Origin: Pedobacter duraquae
GTDB taxonomy: Bacteria; Bacteroidota; Bacteroidia; Sphingobacteriales; Sphingobacteriaceae
Length of the DNA stretch: 64,000 nucleotides
Direction of reading: 5' to 3'
NCBI RefSeq assembly: GCF_004362245.1
Contig: NZ_SNWM01000002.1
Span: forward strand, 806,001 to 870,000
Part shown: positions 26,910 through 35,938 of the stretch, in pieces
Layout: the number at the start of each line of letters is the position of its first letter
How positions within the stretch are numbered: position 1 is the first letter of the stretch
Notes under the pieces: model-generated
What the model saw: only the letters and a program-made list of their open reading frames with translations
What the model was told of the DNA's origin: nothing
Database searches by the model: none
Program-made: the position numbers and the translations under genes

Positions 26910-27356
26910 ATGAACATCAACAAAATTCTTATCGCCGTAGACAATAGCACCTGCTCAGAAAATGCAGCGAAAACAGGCTATGAAGTAGCCAGGAAATTCG
27001 GCGCCGAAGTAGCTCTCGTCAACATCATTGAACCTATACCCGCAAATGTTAACCCGGATCTTACACTTGCTCCCGTGTTTCTGGAAACCTATGACAATAG
27101 CGACGAAAACAGTCACATTTTACTCAAGGAAGTGGAGAACAAGTTTTCAGAGGGGATCACTACAACTTATTTAAGCGTAATTGATAGCGCGGCCCATGGC
27201 ATCGTGCAACAATCTGAAGAATGGCATGCAGACCTCATCGTTATTGGCACCTACGGTCGTGGTGGTTTATATCACTTTTTAATGGGGAGTGTGGCGGAAG
27301 ATGTTGCCAGGAAATCGGCTGTTCCTACATTGATTGTTCCCTACAAGGAAAATTAA
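26910..27356 (+). CDS. universal stress protein (UspA family)
   Basis: A single UspA domain of 148 residues. The start INKILIAVDNSTCSENA and the ATP-binding signature G-x2-G-x9-G-S (from GTYGRGG to FLMGS) are intact, so it belongs to the nucleotide-binding branch. It is a cytoplasmic, likely dimeric protein induced in stationary phase or stress in relatives. It stands alone between divergent NlpC/P60 and convergent ferredoxin genes, and shares the bidirectional terminator at 27379-27408. Confidence 0.93.
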   Translation: MNINKILIAVDNSTCSENAAKTGYEVARKFGAEVALVNIIEPIPANVNPDLTLAPVFLETYDNSDENSHILLKEVENKFSEGITTTYLSVIDSAAHGIVQQSEEWHADLIVIGTYGRGGLYHFLMGSVAEDVARKSAVPTLIVPYKEN

Positions 27357-27378
27357 AAACCTTTAGTTAAACGAATAA

Positions 27379-27408
27379 AAAAGGCCGCTACATCAGTAAC
27401 GGCCTTTT
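27379..27408. terminator. bidirectional terminator between uspA and ferredoxin
   Basis: Inverted repeat AAAAGGCCG / CGGCCTTTT with three more pairs toward an ATCA loop. It has T-runs on both strands and sits between the converging uspA and 4Fe-4S ferredoxin genes. Confidence 0.85.
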
Positions 27409-27428
27409 CCATGTCCAATGCCGGACTA

Positions 27429-27779
27429 TTATCCTTCCTGGTGTAACCAGGCTTTTTTCTCTAATAACTCTGCTTCAGTTTCGCGAACATCTTCATCGTC
27501 CACACAGCAATCAACCGGACAAACTGCAGCACACTGTGGCTCATCATGGAACCCTTTACACTCTGTACACTTATCAGATACTATATAATAAACTTCATCA
27601 GATACCGCTTCCTGAGTAGCATCAGCTTCAATTTGTGTCGAACCAAAATCAATGATACCATTTAAGCTGGTACCATCAGAAAATCTCCAGGCCGTGCCTG
27701 CATCATAAATTGCATTATTAGGGCATTCAGGCTCACATGCTCCGCAGTTAATACATTCATCTGTTATTTTAATAGCCAT
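27429..27779 (-). CDS. 4Fe-4S dicluster ferredoxin
   Basis: The 116-residue protein carries two cysteine motifs: CINCGACEPECP at residues 9-20 and, after an insert, CTECKGFHDEPQCAAVCPVDC near 70-90. The second has a longer spacing, as in ferredoxins of the Chromatium/Allochromatium type. It is a low-potential electron carrier of the cytoplasm, with an acidic surface and an acidic C-terminal extension. The gene is transcribed alone; its partner oxidoreductase is not in the neighbourhood. Confidence 0.93.
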   Translation of the reverse strand: MAIKITDECINCGACEPECPNNAIYDAGTAWRFSDGTSLNGIIDFGSTQIEADATQEAVSDEVYYIVSDKCTECKGFHDEPQCAAVCPVDCCVDDEDVRETEAELLEKKAWLHQEG

Positions 27780-27819
27780 GTCTTCTTCTATATGTATTGC
27801 TAAGCTTAACTTTGCGTTG

Positions 27820-27827
27820 CAAATATA
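27820..27827 (-). promoter_or_regulatory. -7 box TATATTTG of the ferredoxin gene
   Basis: Perfect TAnnTTTG on the minus strand, 40 bp upstream of the ferredoxin ATG. No good TTTG -33 element is seen at the right distance. Confidence 0.45.
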
Positions 27828-27854
27828 ACACTTATACTTTTAAATTACTTGAAT

Positions 27855-28868
27855 ATGCCAGTCCTAAGCCATGAAAAATTAATTATTGCATTTCATAAAC
27901 TCAGCTTATTTATGGCCGAACAAGGGACAACTTTCGATCAGCTGTTGCAAAACTCAAGCAATTATAACGCCTGGTTTACGACTGCCGAAGTAGAGCGTGC
28001 CGTCAATGCCCTTCGTAATATGCTGAATAACACAGATCTGGAAAAATGGTTTGCTGATATTAAAATTAATCCAACACCTAAGAAAGTAGGACTGATCCTG
28101 GCAGGCAATATACCACTTGTGGGCTTCCATGATGTGATCAGCGTACTGGCAACAGGCAATATCGCGCTGATTAAGCTTTCTTCATCTGACAATAAGCTGA
28201 TGCCTGCCCTCCTGGAAGAATTGATAAAGATTGAGCCACTGCTTGCTGATCGGATCCAATACGTAGAACGCCTCCAGGACTTCGATGCCATTATCGCCAC
28301 GGGCAGCAACAACACCTCCAGGTATTTTGACTACTATTTCGGTAAGGTGCCCAACATTATCCGACGCAATAGAAATAGTGTTGCCGTGATCACAGGAAAT
28401 GAAACCAAGCAACAGATCGCCGCCCTGGGGCACGATATCTTTGATTATTTTGGTCTCGGCTGCAGAAACGTATCCAAGATTTTTATTCCGGAGAACTACG
28501 ATATTGCAGCTTTTTTTGAACCGCTGCAAGATTTTCAACCCATCATCAATCATTTCAAATTCAATAATAATTACGATTACAATAAATCTATTTATCTTGT
28601 CAATATGGTTCCACATTTTGACAATGGTTTTATCCTTCTTAAGGAAGATGAAGGCCTCTCTTCGCCCCTTGCAGTATTGTACTATCAACGGTATCAACAA
28701 CTGGATGAGGTAAAGGAAATACTGGAACAGCAAAAAGATCAAATCCAGTGCATAGTATCGGCGGCAGAAGGACTGGACAACACACTGGAGTTCGGACAAA
28801 GTCAGCAACCCCGTTTATGGGACTATGCCGATAACGTCGACACCATCAAATTTCTAAATGCCCTTTAA
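27855..28868 (+). CDS. acyl-CoA reductase, LuxC-like
   Basis: The 337-residue protein resembles the LuxC family of aldehyde-dehydrogenase-fold acyl reductases that convert acyl-CoA or acyl thioesters to aldehydes with NADPH. The nucleotide-binding region contains VGLILAGNIPLVGFHDV; the candidate nucleophile cysteine is in DYFGLGCRNVSKIF; an IATGSNNTSRYFDYYF stretch is conserved. No luxD/luxE or luciferase genes are nearby, so it is not a bioluminescence operon. I place the start at ATG 27855; a TTG two codons earlier is possible. Its end overlaps the next secreted-protein gene by 11 bp, which is odd for two proteins with no clear link. Confidence 0.85.
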   Translation: MPVLSHEKLIIAFHKLSLFMAEQGTTFDQLLQNSSNYNAWFTTAEVERAVNALRNMLNNTDLEKWFADIKINPTPKKVGLILAGNIPLVGFHDVISVLATGNIALIKLSSSDNKLMPALLEELIKIEPLLADRIQYVERLQDFDAIIATGSNNTSRYFDYYFGKVPNIIRRNRNSVAVITGNETKQQIAALGHDIFDYFGLGCRNVSKIFIPENYDIAAFFEPLQDFQPIINHFKFNNNYDYNKSIYLVNMVPHFDNGFILLKEDEGLSSPLAVLYYQRYQQLDEVKEILEQQKDQIQCIVSAAEGLDNTLEFGQSQQPRLWDYADNVDTIKFLNAL

Positions 28869-30774
28869 AACACTACAAATCATTTTGTGCTGTATGCTTG
28901 GTTTTAGTCTGAGCATACAAGCGCAGATAGTTTGTACAGGGTCACTCGGAGATCCGGTAGTCAACATAGATTTCGGTAGAGGGACAGCAAATTACGGTCC
29001 TTCACTAAATAGCAACACCAATTACAGATATAAAGATAGTGGCAAACCCGATGATGGCGATTATGCTATTGTCAAATCTACTAACGGTATGCATGTTGGC
29101 GACTGGCACCAGATTACCAACCACACCCCTGACGATCCAAATGGGTACATGATGCTCGTTAATGCATCCACTAATCCAGGAATTTTTTACGAAACTTCCG
29201 TTTCTCAGCTTTGCCCAAATACGACCTATGAGTTCTCTGCCTGGGCAATCAACATTTTAACTTACAGTGGAAAAAAACCTAATCTGATTTTCTCTATCCT
29301 GGGGTCGGATGGAAAAACAGAGCTCGTTACGCCTTATGCTACCGGGGATATTCCTGAGGGTACCGCCAGCGACTGGAAGAAATATGGCTTCTTATTTACT
29401 ACGCCATCCAATGTTTCGGATGTTATCATTCGTATTACAAATGCTGGTCCAGGTGGAATTGGCAATGACCTGGCATTGGACGACATTACCTTTAGGGCTT
29501 GCGGGCCAACGATTGTACCTAAGTTCAGCAATACCAGCGCGAATAGTACGGCGATCTGTGAAGGCGACAACTACAGCGTTACGCTTTCTGCAGCAGTTTC
29601 GGCTGGTTATAACGCACCAAGCTTTCAGTGGCAGCGAAATACAGGAACCTCATGGACGGATCTACCAGGACAAAATGCGACAACCTATACAACAAGCTTC
29701 ACCAATGCTATAGCCGGAAATTATAAGTACCGACTTGCTGTTGCGGAAGGCAATAACATAAACTCCGCAAATTGCAGGATCCTTTCGCCCGAACTTAATG
29801 TCCTTGTCAATCCAAATCTCCCCCCAGTAATATCCGGATCTGGATCTGTCTGCCTCAACGAAACGATTTTACTGACGGTTCCGGAAGGCAAGGCTTACAG
29901 TTGGACCGGGCCAAACAACTTCAGCGCCAATACCCGGGCAATTAGTATTCCTTTTGCAACTTATGCTATGAGTGGAACTTACCGGGTCACTTATACTAGT
30001 CTGACAGACTGTATAAATAGCAATACCACACAGCTAACAGTTGAAGTTCCACCGGCACCGCAAGTCAGCTCAAATGTTGAAATTTGCGCAGGCACTGCAA
30101 CAGAGTTGAAGGCCAGTGGTGGCAGTAGCTACATATGGACGCCCACAACAGGTTTATCGAATCCAAACGTGGCCAATCCTATCGCCAGTCCCTCTGCAAC
30201 AACAACCTATTCCGTCGCCATTTCAAATGGTCTTTGTACTGCAACAAGACAAGTTAAGGTAACGGTAATCAAGAATGCTACAGCTGATGCAGGAACGGAC
30301 CAGAAAATGATTCAGGGTCAAAGCATCCAGCTTCATGGTAAGCTCAGTGGCGATAACCTGACTTACTATTGGTCGCCGGCAGATTATCTCGACGACCCGA
30401 CTAAACTCAATCCCATTGCCAGCCCGGTCAAAGATATTATATATACGCTAAACGTGATCTCGGCCAACTGCGTCAGCGCCGCAGACCAGGTTTTTATCCG
30501 GGTATTCCAGAAACTTAATATCCCAAATACCTTTTCGCCTAATAATGATAATGTAAACGACACCTGGGAAATTGAAGCCTTGGAAACTTACCCTGAGGCC
30601 ACGATTAAAGTATTTAACAGAAATGGAGAAACCGTGTACACGGGAACATCAAAATCAGCACCATGGAATGGCAAGTATAATGGACAGATCTTGCCGGCGG
30701 GTGCCTATTATTATATTATTACACTGAATAGCGACATCAAAAACATCAGCGGCTGGCTAATGATTGTACGTTGA
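28858..30774 (+). CDS. T9SS-exported protein with type B gliding-motility C-terminal domain
   Basis: The 638-residue protein has an N-terminal signal peptide (MPFKTLQIILCCMLGFSLSIQAQ). A jelly-roll-like domain follows in residues ~25-215, ending ALDDITFRACG. Next come Ig/PKD-like beta modules, two of them with repeated cysteines and Pro-Thr-rich linkers (~220-540). The C-terminal ~85 residues are the gliding motility-associated (CHU_C) domain: IPNTFSPNNDNVNDTW, ATIKVFNRNGETVY and the final APWNGKYNGQILPAGAYYY pattern. Such domains target proteins to type IX secretion, after which they are released or anchored at the surface. Function is probably adhesive or ligand-binding; no catalytic domain is visible. 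Confidence 0.9.
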   Translation: MPFKTLQIILCCMLGFSLSIQAQIVCTGSLGDPVVNIDFGRGTANYGPSLNSNTNYRYKDSGKPDDGDYAIVKSTNGMHVGDWHQITNHTPDDPNGYMMLVNASTNPGIFYETSVSQLCPNTTYEFSAWAINILTYSGKKPNLIFSILGSDGKTELVTPYATGDIPEGTASDWKKYGFLFTTPSNVSDVIIRITNAGPGGIGNDLALDDITFRACGPTIVPKFSNTSANSTAICEGDNYSVTLSAAVSAGYNAPSFQWQRNTGTSWTDLPGQNATTYTTSFTNAIAGNYKYRLAVAEGNNINSANCRILSPELNVLVNPNLPPVISGSGSVCLNETILLTVPEGKAYSWTGPNNFSANTRAISIPFATYAMSGTYRVTYTSLTDCINSNTTQLTVEVPPAPQVSSNVEICAGTATELKASGGSSYIWTPTTGLSNPNVANPIASPSATTTYSVAISNGLCTATRQVKVTVIKNATADAGTDQKMIQGQSIQLHGKLSGDNLTYYWSPADYLDDPTKLNPIASPVKDIIYTLNVISANCVSAADQVFIRVFQKLNIPNTFSPNNDNVNDTWEIEALETYPEATIKVFNRNGETVYTGTSKSAPWNGKYNGQILPAGAYYYIITLNSDIKNISGWLMIVR

Positions 30775-30799
30775 TTCCCGATTTCTCATTTTGAAATAC

Positions 30800-30807
30800 T
30801 ATTTTTG
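30800..30807 (+). promoter_or_regulatory. -7 box TATTTTTG before the small gene and ftsE
   Basis: A perfect TAnnTTTG ends 6 bp upstream of the ATG at 30814. This predicts an almost leaderless transcript. A -33 TTTG at the usual distance is not evident. Confidence 0.4.
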
Positions 30808-30813
30808 AACAAA

Positions 30814-31017
30814 ATGTATGTAATTAAAGTTAAAGGCATTGCAAAAATACCTGACTATGTGCAGCTACGGGATGATAAATTCACCTTGCTCGCCTATTTC
30901 AGGGTAGACCGTCCCGACAAGTCGCTAGACAAACTGGGACTGGCCGATCAATTGCCTTATATCATGGAAGTTGTTAAAGATCTGCCTTTCGGACAGATCG
31001 CGAAATTAGATATTTAA
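30814..31017 (+). CDS. 67-residue conserved-looking protein coupled to ftsE
   Basis: I do not recognise this protein. It starts MYVIKVKGIAKIPDYVQLRDD and has a mixed alpha/beta look with no membrane segment; the sequence is well balanced in composition and ends 2 bp before ftsE. A TTG at 30805 would add three residues but lies inside the -7 box. The tight spacing suggests it is made with FtsE, perhaps as a small partner. FtsX, the usual partner, is not in the window. Confidence 0.75.
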   Translation: MYVIKVKGIAKIPDYVQLRDDKFTLLAYFRVDRPDKSLDKLGLADQLPYIMEVVKDLPFGQIAKLDI

Positions 31018-31019
31018 GC

Positions 31020-31703
31020 ATGGCAGAAAACGCAGTTATTAATTTAAAAAATGTAGATGTTTACCAGCAAAAGCACCTGGTTTTATCTAATGTTAACCTC
31101 AATATAGATAAAGGTGAGTTTGTTTTCTTGATTGGTCAAACCGGCTCAGGAAAAAGCAGCTTGCTGAAAATTATCTATGGAGATCTGCATATAGGTAATG
31201 GAGAAGGACAAATTGCAGGCTTCGACCTGAAAAAACTTGCCCTGCGCGATGTCCCTTATCTTCGTAGAAAGTTGGGGATTGTATTTCAGGATTTCCAGCT
31301 GCTTACAGACCGTACAGTAGAAAAGAACCTGGAGTTTGTATTAAAATCTACAGGTTGGAACGATAAAAACCTGATTCAGGAACGTATCAAGGATGTACTG
31401 GACAAAGTAGGTCTGCGTTCAAAAATCAGAAAAATGCCCCATGAGATCTCCGGTGGTGAGCAACAACGTGTTGTTATTGCACGTGCACTGCTGAATAACC
31501 CTGAGATTATCCTTGCCGATGAGCCTACAGGTAACCTTGACCCCGATACTTCTGAAGAAATTGTAAATCTGTTAAAACAGATTTCACTGAGCGGAACCGC
31601 TGTACTCATGGCGACCCACGATTACCATATCATCCGTACCCTGCCCTCACGTATCATCAAATGTGAAGATGGCGTGGTACATGAAGATGCCACTATCAAT
31701 TAA
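31020..31703 (+). CDS. ftsE: FtsE-like ABC transporter ATP-binding protein
   Basis: The 227-residue ATPase has Walker A GQTGSGKSS, the Q-loop in VFQDFQLL, signature SGGEQQRVVIARAL and Walker B IILADEPTGNLDP followed by an H-loop (MATHDYHII). The DRTVEKNLEFVL segment fits the FtsE/LolD/MacB-type branch. FtsE with FtsX links the divisome to peptidoglycan hydrolases. No permease is adjacent, so the FtsE name rests on similarity alone and it could serve another MacB-like system. Confidence 0.85.
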   Translation: MAENAVINLKNVDVYQQKHLVLSNVNLNIDKGEFVFLIGQTGSGKSSLLKIIYGDLHIGNGEGQIAGFDLKKLALRDVPYLRRKLGIVFQDFQLLTDRTVEKNLEFVLKSTGWNDKNLIQERIKDVLDKVGLRSKIRKMPHEISGGEQQRVVIARALLNNPEIILADEPTGNLDPDTSEEIVNLLKQISLSGTAVLMATHDYHIIRTLPSRIIKCEDGVVHEDATIN

Positions 31704-31726
31704 TAAAATCTGCTGACAAAATTTTC

Positions 31727-31783
31727 ATTTTCAGCCATAATGTTCAGTCTGTTGCAATGCAGACTGACAGCATGGCTGAAAAT
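31727..31783. repeat. nested perfect inverted repeat upstream of grpE
   Basis: Outer arms ATTTTCAGCCAT (31727-31738) and ATGGCTGAAAAT (31772-31783) are exact complements over 12 bp. Inner arms TCAGTCTG (31744-31751) and CAGACTGA (31760-31767) add 8 bp around an 8-nt loop. It lies between ftsE and grpE-dnaJ. There is no T-run, so it is not a clear terminator, and it does not match the CIRCE element. Confidence 0.85.
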
Positions 31784-31831
31784 TACTGTTGGCAAAACTT
31801 TTGAGTTTACCACCGAAATTCTACTATACCC

Positions 31832-32422
31832 ATGTTTAGCAAGAAGAAAAAGAACGATAACGAACATACGAATATGGAAAGCCATGCTGACGAGCAAAAC
31901 AACACGCAGCCTGTAGACCAGGCCAATGGAGAAAATGTAAATGAAACTCCTGCGGAAACTGCAGCAGAACTTTCTGCTGAAGAAAAGTTAAAAGAAGAAA
32001 ACGCCGCCTTGAATGACAAGTACTTAAGGTTATTTGCGGAATTCGACAATTATAAACGCCGTACTCAAAAGGAACGCGTAGAGCTGTTACAAACTGCTGG
32101 TAAAGATGTTATTGTTTCATTGTTACCTGTCCTTGATGATTTTGACAGAGCCCACAAGGCTACGGAAACAGCTACGGATGTTGCTGCAGTACGTGAAGGT
32201 GTACAGTTGGTACATCACAAGCTGAAAAATCTGCTGGTTCAGAAAGGACTGAAAGAAATGGAAAGTATCAATACTCCGTTCGACACAGATCTGCATGAAG
32301 CAATTACGAAAATCCCTGCGCCAAACGACGATATGAAGGGTAAGGTTATGGATGAGCTAGAAAAAGGATATACTTTAAATGATAAGGTAATTCGTTTTGC
32401 TAAAGTAGTAGTGGGTAGTTAA
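31832..32422 (+). CDS. grpE: nucleotide exchange factor GrpE
   Basis: Cofactor that releases ADP from DnaK. The 196-residue protein has a charged, Gln/Asn/Glu-rich disordered N-terminus (residues 1-50), a long coiled coil ([33 protein letters not shown]) and the C-terminal beta domain ([16 protein letters not shown]). It is 4 bp upstream of dnaJ, forming the usual co-chaperone pair; dnaK is not in the window. The GrpE start is chosen at ATG 31832, which precedes the lysine-rich FSKKKKND; an in-frame internal ATG follows at codon 15. Confidence 0.95.
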   Translation: MFSKKKKNDNEHTNMESHADEQNNTQPVDQANGENVNETPAETAAELSAEEKLKEENAALNDKYLRLFAEFDNYKRRTQKERVELLQTAGKDVIVSLLPVLDDFDRAHKATETATDVAAVREGVQLVHHKLKNLLVQKGLKEMESINTPFDTDLHEAITKIPAPNDDMKGKVMDELEKGYTLNDKVIRFAKVVVGS

Positions 32423-32426
32423 TAAG

Positions 32427-33602
32427 ATGAGCAAAAGAGATTATTACGATATATTAGGCGTTAGCAAAAGTTCTTCTGCTGATGAGATCAAAAAGGCTTA
32501 CCGTAAGCTTGCGATCAAGTTTCACCCGGATAAAAACCCGGATGATAAATCTGCTGAAGATAAATTTAAGGAAGCTGCTGAAGCTTACGAGATCCTGAGC
32601 AACCCTGAGAAAAAACAAAGGTATGACCACTATGGCCATGCTGGAGTTGGTGGTGCATCTGGCGGCGGCGGTGGTTATGGCGGCGGTGGCATGAACATGG
32701 AAGATATCTTCAGCCAGTTTGGTGATATCTTTGGTGGCGGCGGCGGTGGCGGTAGCCCGTTCGATAGCTTCTTCGGTGGCGGTCAGCAGTCGCGTGGCGG
32801 TCGCCGCGTAGCTAAAGGATCAAACCTGCGCATTAAAGTAAAACTCACCCTGGAAGAAATTGCCAACGGTGCAGAGAAAAAAATAAAAGTTAACAAACAG
32901 ATTGTTTGTAAAACCTGCGACGGATCTGGTGCTAAAGATAAATCGTCTGTAAGTACCTGTAAAACCTGTGGTGGTAGTGGCTCCGTAAGAAGGGTAACAA
33001 ATACCATCCTCGGCCAGATGCAAACTACGTCTACCTGCCCTACCTGTAACGGTAGCGGTAGCCAGATCACAGCAAAATGTAACTCTTGTCATGGTGAAGG
33101 AACCGTACGCGGCGAAGAAACCATTACAATCAACATCCCTGCGGGTGTGAGTGACGGCATGCAGTTAAGCATGAGCGGAAAAGGTAATGCTGCTCCTAAC
33201 GGCGGTATCCCGGGCGACCTGATCATCCTGATCGAGGAAACGCCACATGAGACCTTGAAACGTGAAGGAAACAACATCGTTTACGATCTGCATGTGAGCA
33301 TCGTTGATGCAGCATTAGGCTACAGTGCCGAAGTGCCTACCATCGATGGTAAAGCTAAAATCAAAATCGAACCGGGAACCCAAAGTGGAAAACTCCTGCG
33401 CTTAAAAGGCAAAGGTATTCCTGAAGTAAATTCGTACCATAGAGGTGATCAGATCATTCATGTGAATATCTGGACACCAAAAGCACTGAGCAGCGAAGAA
33501 CGCGCACTCCTGGAAAAACTCAGGGACTCGCCGAACTTCAAGCCGCAACCGGGCAAGAACGACAAGAGCTTCTTTGAAAAAATGAAAGAGTATTTTGAAT
33601 AA
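32427..33602 (+). CDS. dnaJ: chaperone DnaJ (type I Hsp40)
   Basis: J domain in residues 1-70 with the HPD motif (KFHPDKNP), a Gly-rich/Gly-Phe region ([30 protein letters not shown]), four CxxCxGxG zinc-finger repeats ([32 protein letters not shown]) and the C-terminal substrate domains. It delivers unfolded clients to DnaK and stimulates its ATPase. The 391-residue length is typical. It ends just before a strong terminator. Confidence 0.97.
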   Translation: MSKRDYYDILGVSKSSSADEIKKAYRKLAIKFHPDKNPDDKSAEDKFKEAAEAYEILSNPEKKQRYDHYGHAGVGGASGGGGGYGGGGMNMEDIFSQFGDIFGGGGGGGSPFDSFFGGGQQSRGGRRVAKGSNLRIKVKLTLEEIANGAEKKIKVNKQIVCKTCDGSGAKDKSSVSTCKTCGGSGSVRRVTNTILGQMQTTSTCPTCNGSGSQITAKCNSCHGEGTVRGEETITINIPAGVSDGMQLSMSGKGNAAPNGGIPGDLIILIEETPHETLKREGNNIVYDLHVSIVDAALGYSAEVPTIDGKAKIKIEPGTQSGKLLRLKGKGIPEVNSYHRGDQIIHVNIWTPKALSSEERALLEKLRDSPNFKPQPGKNDKSFFEKMKEYFE

Positions 33603-33605
33603 CAT

Positions 33606-33631
33606 AAAGCCACCTTCGGGTGGCTTTTTTT
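33606..33631 (+). terminator. Rho-independent terminator of grpE-dnaJ
   Basis: A perfect 9-bp stem AAAGCCACC / GGTGGCTTT around a TTCG loop, then a T-run. It lies 4 bp after the dnaJ stop. Confidence 0.95.
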
Positions 33632-33710
33632 ATGCGCGATATTTTTTTTCACATTTGCTGTAACTATTCTGTACTTTGACTTACTAATTATCAGATTAAA
33701 CTCAAAATGC

Positions 33711-34616
33711 ATGCTCAGCGTAAAAAACATTGTAAAACAGTATGAGAACCACAGGGCACTGGACGACGTAAGTCTGGAAGTCCCAACAGGAAAGATCTTC
33801 GGCCTCTTAGGCCCTAACGGAGCGGGTAAAACCTCTCTGATCAGAATCATCACCCAAATTACTGCACCCGATAGCGGCGAAGTAATCTTTAATGGCAAAA
33901 AACTCGATTCCAGCCATATCGCACAAATCGGCTACCTGCCTGAAGAACGCGGTCTCTATAAAAAAATGGAGATCGGTGAACAGGTACTTTACCTATCCAA
34001 ATTAAAAGGGCTCTCTACTGCCGAAGCCACTAAAAGAATCAAGTTCTGGTTTGAAAAACTGGGTATGGAAAGCTGGTGGAATAAAAAAGTGGAAGACCTC
34101 AGTAAAGGGATGCAGCAAAAAGTTCAGTTTGTGGCCACGATATTACACCAGCCGGAACTGATTATCCTTGATGAGCCTTTCTCAGGATTTGATCCGGTCA
34201 ATGCCGATATCATCAAAAACGAAATCCTCGAGTTGAACAAACAGGGATCAACCTTTATCTTCTCTACCCACCGTATGGAATCCGTAGAGGAGCTTTGCGA
34301 CCATATCGCCCTGATCAATCGCTCTAAAAAGATTCTTGACGGCTCTGTAGACGATATCAAAGATATGTACCGAAACAACACCTACTGGATCCAGTATGAA
34401 GGAAATTACGACCTTTCCGGTATTGCCTTATTGGGGACAGTACTCCAAACAGAACAGGTTAAAAACACAACCCTCATTAAGGTACAACTGCAGGAAGGAC
34501 AATCGGTAAATGAACTCCTTGCTGCATTGTTGCCCTATGTAGCGATACACCGTCTCGATGAGGTGATTCCTACCATGAACGATATATTTATTGATAAGGT
34601 TAAAAACGTAAACTAA
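33711..34616 (+). CDS. ABC transporter ATP-binding protein, NatA-like
   Basis: The 301-residue ATPase has Walker A LGPNGAGKTS, signature LSKGMQQKV (a variant of LSGGQ) and Walker B LIILDEPFSGFDP, then a C-terminal domain after residue ~215 as in the NatA branch. It pairs with the membrane protein 5 bp downstream to form an ABC-2 exporter. In Bacillus NatAB exports Na+; the substrate here is unknown. The start at 33711 is one of two overlapping ATGs; only this one is in frame. Confidence 0.92.
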   Translation: MLSVKNIVKQYENHRALDDVSLEVPTGKIFGLLGPNGAGKTSLIRIITQITAPDSGEVIFNGKKLDSSHIAQIGYLPEERGLYKKMEIGEQVLYLSKLKGLSTAEATKRIKFWFEKLGMESWWNKKVEDLSKGMQQKVQFVATILHQPELIILDEPFSGFDPVNADIIKNEILELNKQGSTFIFSTHRMESVEELCDHIALINRSKKILDGSVDDIKDMYRNNTYWIQYEGNYDLSGIALLGTVLQTEQVKNTTLIKVQLQEGQSVNELLAALLPYVAIHRLDEVIPTMNDIFIDKVKNVN

Positions 34617-34621
34617 CAGCC

Positions 34622-35938
34622 ATGAACAAAATTTTACTCATCATACAAAGGGAATATTTATCACGGGTTAAGAAGAAGTCGTTTATCGTTATGACTTTAT
34701 TAACCCCATTGATCATTGCCATCTTTTACGGAATCATTATCTATTTTTCGGTAAAGGGCGTTAACGGAACATTTACTAAAGTTGCCGTGATTAACGAGAA
34801 TAAAACCCTTACAGAACAACTGAAATCGACACCTACATTTGGCTATACTTATGAAAACAAGTCGCTTGCCCAAATGAAAGCCGACTTAGGTAAAACAGGG
34901 TACGACTATATCCTGTACCTACCCGATTTCAAACTCGACAACCCAACCGGAGTTCAGATCCTGGGGACCAAACAAGCTGGCTTAACTTTAAGCGGACGGA
35001 TTTCCTCCCAAATCGAAAACCTGATCAGAAACCAGAAACTCAAAGATTCAGGTTTAACGCAGGCTGATGTAGACAAGTTAAAATCAGATGTAGACATCAG
35101 TGTTAAAAAAATTGGTGAAACCGGTAAAGAGGAGGATTCAAGTGCCGGAGCAGCAACTATTATCGCCTATGTTTCTGGTGTAATTATGTTTATGTTCATC
35201 CTATTATATGGCATCCAGGTAATGCGCGGCGTGATCGAAGAGAAAACAAGTCGCATCATCGAAGTGATGATCTCTTCAGTAAAACCATTTCAACTGATGA
35301 TGGGAAAAATTATTGGTATTGCACTGGTAGGACTTACTCAGTTTATCCTTTGGATTGTACTTACTGCCTCCATCTCAACTGTCGCCGTTAAAGTCCTTGT
35401 AGGTAAAGAAGAGGCAAAACAAATCAGCAGTATGCAGGCCGCAGGCCCCGGTAAACAGGCCGTACAGGCTGCAGGACCGATTGGGGATATCCAGAAAAGT
35501 CTGGCGAGTCTGAACTTCCCTAAAATTATCTCCGTTTTCTTTTTCTTTTTCATCGGAGGTTACCTGTTCTATAGTGCCTTATATGCTGCCATCGGTTCGG
35601 CTGTAGATAGTGAAACAGAAACACAGCAGTTTATGATGCCCGTCATGATGCCGCTGCTCCTGGGCTACGCACTTTCTTTAAGTGTTGTTACTACAGATCC
35701 TTATGGAAATATCGCCTTCTGGTTGTCTATAATTCCTTTTACTTCACCGATTGCCATGATGGTTAGGTTACCTTACGGTGTGCCCGATTGGCAACTGGCA
35801 TTATCTATGCTATTACTGATTGTTGGTTTTATCGGCACTGTTTGGATGGCCTCAAGAATATACAGAGTCGGTATCCTGATGTATGGTAAAAAAACCAGCT
35901 TTAAGGAAATCCTGAAATGGTTCAGTTATAGGAATTAG
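34622..35938 (+). CDS. ABC-2 permease, NatB-like
   Basis: The 438-residue membrane protein has one N-terminal helix (LLTPLIIAIFYGIIIYFSV), a long extracytoplasmic domain (~50-170) and five or six helices in the C-terminal half. Within them lie the conserved EEKTSRIIEVMISS, which is typical of ABC-2 exporters, and SYGNIAF-like loops. It is the partner of the preceding ATPase (5-bp gap). A stretch KQISSMQAAGPGKQAVQAAGP in the middle is low-complexity. ppx starts at the base after its stop, so the three genes are likely cotranscribed. Confidence 0.92.
   Translation: MNKILLIIQREYLSRVKKKSFIVMTLLTPLIIAIFYGIIIYFSVKGVNGTFTKVAVINENKTLTEQLKSTPTFGYTYENKSLAQMKADLGKTGYDYILYLPDFKLDNPTGVQILGTKQAGLTLSGRISSQIENLIRNQKLKDSGLTQADVDKLKSDVDISVKKIGETGKEEDSSAGAATIIAYVSGVIMFMFILLYGIQVMRGVIEEKTSRIIEVMISSVKPFQLMMGKIIGIALVGLTQFILWIVLTASISTVAVKVLVGKEEAKQISSMQAAGPGKQAVQAAGPIGDIQKSLASLNFPKIISVFFFFFIGGYLFYSALYAAIGSAVDSETETQQFMMPVMMPLLLGYALSLSVVTTDPYGNIAFWLSIIPFTSPIAMMVRLPYGVPDWQLALSMLLLIVGFIGTVWMASRIYRVGILMYGKKTSFKEILKWFSYRN

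Noticed and set aside
27855..28868. lux operon for bioluminescence
   Set aside because: luxA, luxB, luxD and luxE are absent; only a LuxC-like reductase is present.
31727..31783. Inverted repeat as a CIRCE (HrcA) operator
   Set aside because: The arms do not match TTAGCACTC-N9-GAGTGCTAA.
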